NCBI GenBank assembly: GCA_016125265.1
Contig: WGMC01000001.1
Span: forward strand, 1-64,000
DNA from: Planctomycetaceae bacterium
Lineage (GTDB): Bacteria > Planctomycetota > UBA1135 > GCA-002686595
Direction of reading: 5' to 3'
DNA: 64,000 nt
Shown here: piece by piece, positions 8,271 to 16,133 of the stretch
Position numbering within the stretch: the stretch's first letter is position 1
How the letters are laid out: each line of letters opens with the position of its first letter
Position numbers and translations under genes: made by a program
Notes under the pieces: generated by a model
Seen by the model: only the letters and a program-made list of their open reading frames with translations
Databases searched by the model: none
What the model was told of the DNA's origin: nothing

Positions 8271-8960
8271 TCATTCCGCCGGCGGATCCCCGCGGCGCGG
8301 GCGTTTTTTCGAGTCGAGGTGCGGGCGCTGGGCGTGTTCCGCCAGGGCGAGTTCGGCGCGGCACGAGAGGTCGCATTCGGTGTAGAGGCGGCGCACGACC
8401 GTGGGCGGCAGTGGCATGCGCAACATAAGGAGGTCGATCAGGGAGCCGATCGGCATGTCCTCGGGCAGGTTCAGCAGCTCGCCCGTGCGCTCCAACACCG
8501 CGTCCGACAGTTGTCGACGCAGATCGCCCACGCGCTCCTGGCACACCGGCGTCTCGTCGAGGGGCACGGCCTCGACGCGCCGGTACATGCGGTCGCTCGG
8601 CACTTCCCGGATGCGTACGCGCGTCAGCCCCAGCAGCAGGATCAAGAAGCGCCCGTCGGGCAGGCGTTCGTGGCGGCCGATTTCGCCGAGGCCCGCGATC
8701 GGATAGACGGGCGGCGCGCCGGACATGTCCGATTCGTGGCCATCGACCACCGCTGCGATGACGAGTCGGCCACTTTGGTCGAGGCTGTCCTCGATCATCT
8801 GGCGGTAGCGCGGCTCGAAGATGTGCAGTTGTGTGACGGCACCCGGGAACAGCCACACGTTCGACAGGGGAAACAGCGGCACCACGGGTCCGTGGACCGG
8901 TCCGCTCGACGGTTCCTGTTCTTCGGGCGGAGGCCAGGCGTCCGGGATCGATGGGTTCAA
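8271..8960 (-). CDS. LON-protease substrate-binding-domain protein
   Basis: Protein of about 229 residues made of a LON N-terminal (substrate-binding) domain without protease or AAA parts. Seen: VVPLFPLSNVWLFPGAVTQLHIFEPRYRQM near the N-terminus, then GLGEIGRHERLPDGRFLILLLGLTRVRI and a helical C-terminus. Such stand-alone LON-like proteins are widespread, with unproven function. No ATG lies near the domain; a TTG at 8960 is proposed because the frame further upstream would run through a hairpin (9012-9030) and into the preceding gene. A GTG closer to the domain (VVPLFPL) is also possible. The end is certain, the start is not. Confidence 0.75.
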   Translation of the reverse strand: MNPSIPDAWPPPEEQEPSSGPVHGPVVPLFPLSNVWLFPGAVTQLHIFEPRYRQMIEDSLDQSGRLVIAAVVDGHESDMSGAPPVYPIAGLGEIGRHERLPDGRFLILLLGLTRVRIREVPSDRMYRRVEAVPLDETPVCQERVGDLRRQLSDAVLERTGELLNLPEDMPIGSLIDLLMLRMPLPPTVVRRLYTECDLSCRAELALAEHAQRPHLDSKKRPRRGDPPAE

Positions 8961-9011
8961 GGGGGAGATTGGGGGCTGGGAGCTCGAGGGCCGCCGTCTT
9001 TGTACGCCGAC

Positions 9012-9030
9012 GGGGCGAATCTTTCGCCCC
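9012..9030 (-). terminator. Hairpin between SirB1-like and LON-domain genes
   Basis: Perfect 8-bp inverted repeat GGGGCGAA (9012-9019) / TTCGCCCC (9023-9030) with a 3-base loop, 65 bases after the stop of the minus-strand gene at 9095. No T-tract follows, so termination would be Rho-dependent or partial. Confidence 0.4.
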
Positions 9031-9094
9031 CCCAAAAGGCGCGCGGGCGCAGCGTCCGGGACTTCGCTCGCGGCAGCGGCGCCCGGGAGCGGGT

Positions 9095-10009
9095 TCAGGC
9101 CAGCAGGGCCGGTGTGCGCCGTTCGGCGAGGTCCACCAGCACGGACTCGAGCTCGCGCGCTTCGGCTCCGCGGCCCAGGTGGCGGAGCGCATTGACCAGA
9201 TTGCCGCTCTGGCGCAGCAGGAGTTGGCCCTCGTCCCCGTCCGCGAACCAATCGTTGCGGGGCGCGAGGCCCTGCTGCAAGAGGTACGTCAAGCAGTCCT
9301 TGCGAGTGCGGATCTTGCCGCCGTGGAACGGATCGACCAGGAGCGAGCGTTCGCCCGCGTAGAGCCGCAGCATCACGTGGCCGGGCAGCGGCACCGCGGC
9401 GGCGCGGATGCCCGCACGCCGCGCGACGAACAGATGCACCGCGACCAACGACAGGGGCAAGCCGCGCCGTCGGGCGAGCACCCGGCCGAGGTGCACGTTG
9501 TCGGGGTGGTGGTAGTTGTCAGAGGCGCCAGAGAGGCCGTGTTCCTCGCAGAGCACGTCCACCAGGGCGAGCGCCCGTGCCATGGCGGTGTCCAAACCCT
9601 GGCCGCGGGCTCGGACTCTGGATGCGAGGCGGTCGAGCTCCGCGCGCACCTCCTGGGCGTCGAACTCGGGATCGATCACGCGGGTGAGCCGCAGCAGACC
9701 CGCCTCGAGCGTGCCCGGCCCGCTCGGCTCGTGGCCCGCCGTGCGGGCCACGGTGGTGCAAAAGCGCCGCAGGGCGCCGCGCCGGGCTTGGGAAGCCTCG
9801 AGGGCCCTGGCCCGCAGGCGCACGCGGGGGTCGGCGCTCTCCTGGGCCCGACGCAGGGCCGGGAGAGCGGCGCGGCCATCCCGTTCGAGGGCGGCCCGCA
9901 CGGGCTGCCAGACCCGCTCCGAAGGGTCGTCCAAGAGGGCCACGAGGGCCTGGATGCGATTCGGGTCCGTCGAGCGGTGGGCGGCGAGTTCCAAGGGCTG
10001 GTCGTGCAT
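9095..10009 (-). CDS. SirB1-family transglutaminase-like protein
   Basis: Cytoplasmic protein of 304 residues of the SirB1 family (transglutaminase-like core followed by helical repeat). The first 80 residues are helical, with DDPSERVWQPVRAALE and a following repeat resembling HEAT units. The core has NYHHPDNVHLGRVLARRRGLPLSL, AVPLPGHVMLRL and LLVDPFHGGK, the usual SirB1 signatures. The equivalent of the transglutaminase Cys is not obvious, as is common in the family. Biological role is unsettled across bacteria. A TAGGAT box about 32 bases upstream (complement near 10041) could be its -10. Divergent from the beta-oxidation run that begins at 10325. Confidence 0.85.
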   Translation of the reverse strand: MHDQPLELAAHRSTDPNRIQALVALLDDPSERVWQPVRAALERDGRAALPALRRAQESADPRVRLRARALEASQARRGALRRFCTTVARTAGHEPSGPGTLEAGLLRLTRVIDPEFDAQEVRAELDRLASRVRARGQGLDTAMARALALVDVLCEEHGLSGASDNYHHPDNVHLGRVLARRRGLPLSLVAVHLFVARRAGIRAAAVPLPGHVMLRLYAGERSLLVDPFHGGKIRTRKDCLTYLLQQGLAPRNDWFADGDEGQLLLRQSGNLVNALRHLGRGAEARELESVLVDLAERRTPALLA

Positions 10010-10324
10010 GGGGACCTGGGCAAGGACCGCGGAGCGTGGCCGGATCCTACCGGCTCTCCCTTGTAGGACGTCTCGGCGCTTTCGTTGACTGCGATCCTCG
10101 TTGGGACCCCGCGCGCCGCCCGGATTCCACGGGGACACGCCCTTCCTCGCGGTGTGCCCTTCCTTGCGGCGTGCCCTTCCTTGCGGCATGGCCGTGCACG
10201 GGCCTATCCTGCTTGCCCCCAAGGCCACGCGGCCGTGGGTTACCTCGCCCTTTCGATCGGCCAGGTCCCTCCGGGGCCCTCGCCGCAACCCGTCCCCGGC
10301 CCACAGAACAGGACCCAGCTTCCG
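10010..10324. other. Divergent intergenic region with 17-bp tandem repeat and promoter of the 10325 operon
   Basis: 315 bases without a supported gene. It holds the 17-bp triplicate at 10139-10189 and a good -10 box TATCCT (10205-10210). The box lies 18 bases after TTGCGG (10181-10186), a -35-like hexamer inside the third repeat copy. An open frame from 10085 into the thiolase lacks domain content and is treated as leader. Confidence 0.5.
10139..10189. repeat. Three tandem 17-bp repeats upstream of the thiolase operon
   Basis: Copies at 10139-10155, 10156-10172 and 10173-10189 share the core GCCCTTCCTTGCGGC with two to three differences. The spacing of 17 bp and the position just upstream of a -10 box suggest a regulator-binding array or repeated -35 elements; a slippage origin is also possible. 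Confidence 0.65.
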
Positions 10325-11536
10325 GTGAACCGTCCCACACTCGGCCCGCGCACCGTCGTCGTGACGCACGCCCTGCGCACGCCGATCGGGAAGTACCTCG
10401 GCACGCTGGCGGACCTCTCGGCGGCGGATCTCGGCGCCGGGCTGGTGCGCGAGTTGGTCGGGCGCTCGGGTGTGGACCCCGCGGAGGTCGGCCAACTGAT
10501 CTTCGGCAACGGCCGTCAGGCGGGTGGTGGGCCGAACGTGGCGCGGCAGATCTCCGTGCGCGCGGGTCTGCCCGTGGAGGTGCCCGCCCTGACGATCAAC
10601 ATGGCGTGTGCGTCGGGCCTCAAGTCGATCTCGCTCGCCGCGGACTGGATCGCGCTGGGGCGCTCCGACGTCGTCGTCGCCGGCGGTGTCGAGAGCATGA
10701 GCGGCCTGCCGTTCTTCCTGCCGAAGTTCCGCCAGGGGTACCGCATGGGCCACGCGCCCGTCGTCGACGCCATGTACCAGGACGGCTTCCACTGCCCCAT
10801 CGCGAACATGCTCATGGGCGCGACGGCGGAGAAGCTGGCGGGGGAGCTAGGCATTTCGCGCTCCGAGCAGGACGAGTTCGCGCTGCAGAGCCAGCACAAG
10901 TGCGAAGTGGCCCGCAAGGAGGGTCGCTTTGCGGCCGAGATCGTGCCCGTCGATGTGCCGCGCCGCGGCGGCGCGACGCTGCGCTTCGAGACGGACGAAC
11001 ACGCGCGGGACGGCGCGACGCTGGAGAGCCTGGCGAAGCTGCCGGCCGTCTTCGACACCAAGGCAGGCACGGTCAGTGCGGGCAACAGCTCGGGGATCAC
11101 CGATGGCGCGGCGGCGCTGCTCTTGATGAGCGCGGAGCACGCGGCAGCACTCGGACTCGCGCCCCTCGCCGTCGTCGGCGCGTGCGCGGAAGCGGGTGTG
11201 CCCGCGGACGTCATGGGCATCGGCCCGGTGCCCGCCATGGAAAAGCTCGCGGCCCTCACCGGCCGAGCGCCCTCCGACTACGACCTGATCGAGCTCAACG
11301 AGGCCTTCGCGGCCCAGGTGCTCGCCTGCCATCGCAAGTTGCCGCTCCCCATGGACCGGCTCAACGTCAACGGCGGCTCCATCGCCCTCGGCCATCCGAT
11401 TGGCGCGACGGGCGCGCGCATCGCGGTCACCCTGCTGCACGAACTGGCCCGCCGCGGCGGCGGCCACGGCCTGGCCACGCTCTGTGTGTCGGGCGGCATG
11501 GGGCTCGCGATGGAGTTCCAGAGCCCGCGGTCCTGA
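10325..11536 (+). CDS. Thiolase (acetyl-CoA C-acyltransferase), first copy
   Basis: Condenses or cleaves acyl-CoA units in beta-oxidation or acetoacetyl-CoA synthesis; 403 residues. The nucleophilic Cys is C95 in [10 protein letters not shown]; the C-terminal pair is His in [15 protein letters not shown] and Cys in TLCVSGGMG. The GTG at 10325 gives an N-terminus ([20 protein letters not shown]) of normal thiolase length; the upstream ATG at 10085 would add 80 unmatched residues. First gene of a plus-strand run with dehydrogenase, hydratase and a second thiolase, so it probably serves the same acyl-CoA pathway. Chain-length preference cannot be read from sequence. Confidence 0.93.
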   Translation: MNRPTLGPRTVVVTHALRTPIGKYLGTLADLSAADLGAGLVRELVGRSGVDPAEVGQLIFGNGRQAGGGPNVARQISVRAGLPVEVPALTINMACASGLKSISLAADWIALGRSDVVVAGGVESMSGLPFFLPKFRQGYRMGHAPVVDAMYQDGFHCPIANMLMGATAEKLAGELGISRSEQDEFALQSQHKCEVARKEGRFAAEIVPVDVPRRGGATLRFETDEHARDGATLESLAKLPAVFDTKAGTVSAGNSSGITDGAAALLLMSAEHAAALGLAPLAVVGACAEAGVPADVMGIGPVPAMEKLAALTGRAPSDYDLIELNEAFAAQVLACHRKLPLPMDRLNVNGGSIALGHPIGATGARIAVTLLHELARRGGGHGLATLCVSGGMGLAMEFQSPRS

Positions 11537-11619
11537 CGGCCGCAACAGGCTCGCTGTTCCGCGCGGGTGCCAGGCGCCCGCGGACCTAACCACCACCCAC
11601 GAACCCAAGAGAAGACGAG

Positions 11620-12510
11620 ATGGCGATCCGGAAAGTCGGAGTGATCGGTTGCGGCCTGATGGGCCACGGCATCGTGCAAGTCGCTGCGCAGGGCGGCTTC
11701 GACGTTGTGGCCTTCGAGGGCGACAAGGGTGCCCTGGACAAGGGGCTCGCGCGCATCGAGAAGAGCCTCTCGAAGTTGGCCGAGAAGGCGATCGAGAAGG
11801 GCAAACCGAAGGAACAGGCGGAGGGCGACGCGAAGGCGGCTTTTGGGCGCATCCGCGGGAGCCTCGACAAAAAGGACCTGGCCGACTGCGACCTAGTCGT
11901 CGAAGCCATCGTCGAGGACCTCGACGTCAAGAAGAAGCTGTTCGCGGAACTGGGCGCGCTCTGCAAGAAGGAGACGATCTTCGCCTCGAACACATCGTCG
12001 TTCCCGATCGGCGTGATGGGCGATGCCTCGGGTCGTCCCGAGCGCATGGTCGGCCTGCACTTCTTCAACCCCGTGCAGTTGATGAAGTTGGTCGAGGTGG
12101 TGCGCTCGTCGAAGACGTCGGACGACGTCTTCGCCCAGGCGCGCGCGTTCGGCGAGGCCGTCGGCAAGACCCCGGTGTCCTGCAAGGACACGCCGGGCTT
12201 CGTGGTGAACCGCCTGCTCGTGCCCTACATGTCCCAGGCGCTCTTGATGCTGGAGCGCGGCGATGCTTCCAAGGAAGACATCGACGCCGCCATGCAACTG
12301 GGCTGCGGGTATCCGATGGGACCTCTGACGCTGACCGACTACGTGGGCCTCGACACGACCCTTTCGATCCTCGAGGGGTGGGTGAAGACGTATCCCGACG
12401 AGCCCGCGTTCAAGATCCCCGCGATCCTGCGCCAGAAGGTGAAAGAGGGCAAACTGGGCCGCAAGACCGGCGAGGGTTTCTACCGCTGGGAGGGCGACAA
12501 GAAGTCGTGA
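11620..12510 (+). CDS. 3-hydroxyacyl-CoA dehydrogenase (3-hydroxybutyryl-CoA dehydrogenase type)
   Basis: NAD(P)-dependent oxidation of 3-hydroxyacyl-CoA to 3-ketoacyl-CoA; 296 residues, the length of the short monofunctional type. Rossmann motif GCGLMG at residues 10-15, catalytic His147 in GLHFFNPV, with NTSSFPI and the C-terminal domain beginning [11 protein letters not shown] and ending [13 protein letters not shown]. An Ala/Lys-rich helix (about 47-75) is the usual CoA-binding excursion. It sits between a thiolase and an enoyl-CoA hydratase, completing the three core beta-oxidation activities. Its stop overlaps the GTG start of the next gene (GTGA), suggesting translational coupling to an exported cyclophilin, an odd partner. 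Confidence 0.94.
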   Translation: MAIRKVGVIGCGLMGHGIVQVAAQGGFDVVAFEGDKGALDKGLARIEKSLSKLAEKAIEKGKPKEQAEGDAKAAFGRIRGSLDKKDLADCDLVVEAIVEDLDVKKKLFAELGALCKKETIFASNTSSFPIGVMGDASGRPERMVGLHFFNPVQLMKLVEVVRSSKTSDDVFAQARAFGEAVGKTPVSCKDTPGFVVNRLLVPYMSQALLMLERGDASKEDIDAAMQLGCGYPMGPLTLTDYVGLDTTLSILEGWVKTYPDEPAFKIPAILRQKVKEGKLGRKTGEGFYRWEGDKKS

Positions 12511-13547
12511 TCGGCGCCCTGCTCTTGGCCGCGCTCGTCGCCGCTCCGGGATTCCCGGGCGGCGCCGCGCACGCCGCACAGGCGGGCTCGCAGTCGAAAT
12601 CCGCGCCCCAGTCGACACCCGCGTCCCAGGTCGGGATGCGCGTGGCGTTCGAGGCACCGAGCCTCTACTTGCAGGGCCAGCGGTTCGACGTGCGTGTGAC
12701 CGTCGAGGCACCGGCCGAGGGCGGGCCCCTCGCCACTTGGATCCTCTCGCCGGGTGCGTTCACCGTGAACGGCGAACCCGTTACCAAACGGCCCGACGAG
12801 GCGTTTGTCAGCCTGCCCGGCGGTGCGCGCCTCGAGATCTCCTTCGACCTGGCCCCGTTCCTCAAGTCCGCCGAGGACTTCGAGCTGGGTTTTGCGAAGG
12901 GCATCTACCCCGACGGCCCCGTTTCCGTGCGTGTGTTGCGCCCGGTGACCGCCGAGACGGACTTCATGAACATGGCCGCCGAGCGGCTCGGCCAGTACCT
13001 GGTCCTGCTGAAAACCACCCGCGGCGACATCCTGCTGGAGTTCTGGCCAGAAGACGCGCCCGGCCACGTGCGCAACTTCCTGGACCTCGCGAACTCCGGC
13101 TTCTACGCGGACACGCTGTTCCACAGGGTGGTTCCGGGCTTCATGATCCAAGGGGGCGATCCCCTGACCAAGGACCCGTCCAAGGTCCAGCTTTGGGGCA
13201 CCGGCAGCGGTCCCCGCACGGTGAACGCGGAGTTCAACGAACGCCGCCACGTTCGCGGGGTGCTGTCCGCCGCACGGAATGGTTCCCCCGGCGTGGCCGG
13301 TCCGCGAGACCCTCTCAAGAACTCCCACTCGTGTCAGTTCTTCATCTGCCACGCGGATGTCACTCATCTCGACGGCAACTACACGGCCTTTGGAAAGGTA
13401 TTGAGCGGATTGGACGTGCTCGATGCCATCGCGACTGCCCCGCGGCGCGCCCCGGAAGCCCCGGTCAATCCCGAACGCATCCTCTCCGCCTCGGTGCTCA
13501 GCGCGTCGCCCAAAAAAACCGCCGATTCCGGCACCTCCGGCAACTGA
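12507..13547 (+). CDS. Secreted cyclophilin-type peptidyl-prolyl isomerase with N-terminal beta domain
   Basis: Exported protein of 346 residues. The GTG start overlaps the previous stop and gives a signal peptide of about 22 residues ([15 protein letters not shown] to AHA). Residues about 40-150 form a beta-sandwich-like region with no family I recognise (MRVAFEAPSLYLQGQRFDV). From about 165 it is a cyclophilin: GDILLEFWPEDAPGHVRNF, FHRVVPGFMIQGGDP and SCQFFICHADVTHLDGNYTA. The catalytic Arg in FHRVVPGFMIQGG is present. Compared with the cytosolic copy downstream, the active-site loop before QFFI is longer (NGSPGVAGPRDPLKNSHS). Likely assists folding outside the cytoplasm. Confidence 0.88.
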   Translation: MIGALLLAALVAAPGFPGGAAHAAQAGSQSKSAPQSTPASQVGMRVAFEAPSLYLQGQRFDVRVTVEAPAEGGPLATWILSPGAFTVNGEPVTKRPDEAFVSLPGGARLEISFDLAPFLKSAEDFELGFAKGIYPDGPVSVRVLRPVTAETDFMNMAAERLGQYLVLLKTTRGDILLEFWPEDAPGHVRNFLDLANSGFYADTLFHRVVPGFMIQGGDPLTKDPSKVQLWGTGSGPRTVNAEFNERRHVRGVLSAARNGSPGVAGPRDPLKNSHSCQFFICHADVTHLDGNYTAFGKVLSGLDVLDAIATAPRRAPEAPVNPERILSASVLSASPKKTADSGTSGN

Positions 13548-13564
13548 ACCAGAGCTCATTCCCC

Positions 13565-14062
13565 ATGGCAAACAGCAAAGACCTGACCGGCGTGACCGCA
13601 CGCATCGAAACCAGCGCCGGCAACATGACCGTGGAGTTCTTGCCGGCGAAGGCCCCCGGCCACGTCAAGAACTTCGTCGACCTGGCGGAGAAAGGCTTCT
13701 ACGACGGCACCGTGTTCCACCGCACGATCCCCGGATTCATGATCCAGGGCGGTTGTCCGGAGGGCTCCGGCCGCGGAGGCCCCGGCTACACGATCAAAGC
13801 CGAGTTCAACGACACACCCCACAAGCGCGGCGTGCTCTCGATGGCGCGCTCGCAGAGCCCCGATTCGGCCGGAAGCCAGTTCTTCATCTGCCACGGCGAC
13901 GCGGGTTTCCTCGACCGCCAATACACGGCGTTCGGCCGCCTGACGGACGGCGAAGCGACCCTCGACGCGATCGCCAACGCCAAGACCAAACCGGGCGGCG
14001 AGGGCTCCACCCCCGTGGCGCCCGTCAAGATCGTGAAGGTCGTCATCACACGACCGACCTGA
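13565..14062 (+). CDS. ppiB: Cyclophilin-type peptidyl-prolyl cis-trans isomerase
   Basis: Cytosolic prolyl isomerase of 165 residues, no signal peptide, single cyclophilin domain: FHRTIPGFMIQGG with the catalytic Arg, ARSQSPDSAGSQFFICHGDAG and LDRQYTAFGRLTDG. The start ATG at 13565 gives a short N-terminal extension before the first strand (TARIETSAGNMTVEFLPAKA). It follows a second, exported cyclophilin by 17 bases, so the pair probably arose by duplication and diverged in location. Both lie inside a run of acyl-CoA enzymes, where no direct functional link is known. Confidence 0.95.
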   Translation: MANSKDLTGVTARIETSAGNMTVEFLPAKAPGHVKNFVDLAEKGFYDGTVFHRTIPGFMIQGGCPEGSGRGGPGYTIKAEFNDTPHKRGVLSMARSQSPDSAGSQFFICHGDAGFLDRQYTAFGRLTDGEATLDAIANAKTKPGGEGSTPVAPVKIVKVVITRPT

Positions 14063-14114
14063 TCGCACCGAACCACCCGTTCCGCTCCCCGCTCCACCCC
14101 ATCCGCGCACCCAC

Positions 14115-14897
14115 GTGAGTTACCAAAACATCCTGCTGGAGAAGGCCGAGGGCGTCGCCACGGTCACGATCAACCGCCCCAAGGTGATGAACGCACTGAA
14201 CCACCAGACGCTGGTGGAACTGGCTTCGGCCTTCGACGACGTGAAGGCGGACGATGGTGTGCGCGCGTTGGTGGTGACCGGGTCCGGCGAGAAGGCGTTC
14301 GTGGCCGGCGCGGACATCAACGAACTCGCGAAGATGGACCCGCTGGGCGCCAAGGACCTGGCCTACTTCGGCCAACAGGTCTTCACGCGCCTCGAGTTCC
14401 TGGGCAAGCCGTCCGTGGCGATGATCAACGGCTTCGCGCTGGGCGGGGGCCTCGAGCTGGCCCTCGCTTGCACCCTGCGCACCGCGTCCACCGCGGCGCG
14501 CGTGGGCCTGCCCGAGGTGTCCCTCGGCATCATCCCCGGTTACGGCGGCAGCCAGCGTCTGGCGCGCATCGCGGGACCCGGCGTGGCGCGCGAGTGGGTG
14601 CTGACGGGTGACGTGTTTGGCGCCGAGGAGGCCCATCGGGTCGGTGTGGTCAATCGCATCTTTGCGCCGGAGGCCCTGAAGGAGGGCACCCACAAGATGG
14701 TCGCGACGATCCTTTCCCGCGGGCCGATCGCCGTGCGTTTGGCCCTCGAGACGATCCGCCGCGGCATGAACATGAGTCAGGGCGAAGGCGAGATCATCGA
14801 AACCGACATGTTCGCCCTCGCCGCGACCACCAAGGACATGCGCGAAGGTATGCAGGCCTTCCTCGAGAAGCGCAAACCCAACTTCCAGAACAACTGA
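14115..14897 (+). CDS. Enoyl-CoA hydratase/crotonase
   Basis: Hydrates trans-2-enoyl-CoA to 3-hydroxyacyl-CoA; 260 residues, normal for the crotonase family. Both catalytic Glu residues are present: E114 in GGGLELALAC and E134 in GLPEVSLGIIPGYGG. The oxyanion-hole segment is AFVAGADINEL (about 61-71). The GTG start at 14115 places the first strand (SYQNILLEKAEGVATVTINRP) correctly; no nearer ATG exists. Together with the dehydrogenase at 11620 and thiolases at 10325 and 14925 it completes a beta-oxidation or reverse (butyryl/hydroxybutyryl) module. No acyl-CoA dehydrogenase is in the window. Confidence 0.95.
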   Translation: MSYQNILLEKAEGVATVTINRPKVMNALNHQTLVELASAFDDVKADDGVRALVVTGSGEKAFVAGADINELAKMDPLGAKDLAYFGQQVFTRLEFLGKPSVAMINGFALGGGLELALACTLRTASTAARVGLPEVSLGIIPGYGGSQRLARIAGPGVAREWVLTGDVFGAEEAHRVGVVNRIFAPEALKEGTHKMVATILSRGPIAVRLALETIRRGMNMSQGEGEIIETDMFALAATTKDMREGMQAFLEKRKPNFQNN

Positions 14898-14924
14898 GCG
14901 TCCCGCGCTCCTTCGAGATATCCC

Positions 14925-16133
14925 ATGAGCCAACAACAAATCGTCCTCGTCGGCGGTGCGCGCACCGCCATGTGTGAGTACAGCGGCACGCCCGGATACG
15001 GCAAGTTCAAGGACATCAGCGCCATCGACCTCGGCGCGCACGCGGCGAAGGCGGCCCTCGCCCGCGCCAAGGTGGACCCCTCCAGTGTCGACCACGCCGT
15101 CATCGGCAACGCGCTGCAGACCTCGAGCGACGCCATCTACGGCGCCCGCCACGTGGCCCTGAAGGCCGGCATTCCCCAAAAGGCCGCGGCCCTCACCGTC
15201 AACCGCCTGTGCGGTTCGGGCATCCAATCGCTGATCAGCGGCGCGCACCTGATGATGGCCGGCGAGGCCACGACGGTGCTCGCGGGCGGCATGGAGAACA
15301 TGAGCCAGGCGCCCCACGTGCTCTACGGCGCGCGCACGGGTTTCCCCTTCGGCTTCACCCCGCAACTCGAGGACCTGCTGTTTGCCAGCCTGAAGGACCC
15401 GGTCTGCGGGCTCTTCATGGCGCAGACGGCGGAGAAGATCGCGCAGCGTTTGGGCATCACCCGCCAAGCGCAGGACGAGTACGCGCTGCGCAGCCACCGC
15501 CTCGGTGCCGCGGCCGTCAAGGAAGGTCGTTTCGGCGAGGAAATCGAGCCCCTGCGCATCACCACGAAGAAGGGCGAGCTCGTCATCGACACCGACGACC
15601 ACATCAAACCCGACACCAGCTTGGAGGCGCTCTCCAAACTGCGCGCGGCCTTCGGCAAGGACGGCACCGTGACCGCGGGCAATGCCAGCGGTGTTGTCGA
15701 CGGGGCCGCGGCGGTCGTGATGACGACCGCGGACCGCGCCAAGGCCGACAAACTCGACGTGTTCGCGCGCATCGTGTCGTGGGCCACGGTCGGTGTGGAT
15801 CCCAGCGAGATGGGCATCGGCCCGGTGCCGGCCATCCGCGCGTGTCTCGACCGCGCCAAGGTCTCGCTCTCCCAAGTGGATCGCTTCGAGATCAACGAGG
15901 CCTTCTCGGCCCAATACCTCGGCTGTGAGAAGGAACTGGAGCTCGACCGTGACAAGGTCAACGTCAACGGCGGCGCCATCAGCCTCGGGCACCCCCTGGG
16001 CGCCACCGGCACCCGCCTGATCCTCACCCTGATGTACGAGCTGCGCCGACGCGGCCTGCGTTACGGCGTGGCCTCCGCTTGCATCGGCGGCGGTCAGGGC
16101 ATCGCGATGTTGATCGAGAACCAAAGCGCCTGA
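14925..16133 (+). CDS. Thiolase (acetyl-CoA C-acetyltransferase), second copy
   Basis: 402-residue thiolase with intact active site: C96 in NRLCGSGIQS, His in NGGAISLGHPLGATG and Cys in SACIGGGQG. It differs throughout from the thiolase at 10325, so this is not a recent duplicate; the two may differ in chain-length or direction. The stop TGA overlaps the ATG of the aconitase-like gene by one base (TGATG), which implies coupled translation and a metabolic link between thiolysis products and the hydratase/dehydrogenase pair that follows. Confidence 0.95.
   Translation: MSQQQIVLVGGARTAMCEYSGTPGYGKFKDISAIDLGAHAAKAALARAKVDPSSVDHAVIGNALQTSSDAIYGARHVALKAGIPQKAAALTVNRLCGSGIQSLISGAHLMMAGEATTVLAGGMENMSQAPHVLYGARTGFPFGFTPQLEDLLFASLKDPVCGLFMAQTAEKIAQRLGITRQAQDEYALRSHRLGAAAVKEGRFGEEIEPLRITTKKGELVIDTDDHIKPDTSLEALSKLRAAFGKDGTVTAGNASGVVDGAAAVVMTTADRAKADKLDVFARIVSWATVGVDPSEMGIGPVPAIRACLDRAKVSLSQVDRFEINEAFSAQYLGCEKELELDRDKVNVNGGAISLGHPLGATGTRLILTLMYELRRRGLRYGVASACIGGGQGIAMLIENQSA

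Noticed and set aside
10085..10324. 80-residue N-terminal extension of the first thiolase
   Set aside because: The extension covers tandem repeats and the likely promoter and has no thiolase-like sequence; the GTG at 10325 fits family length.
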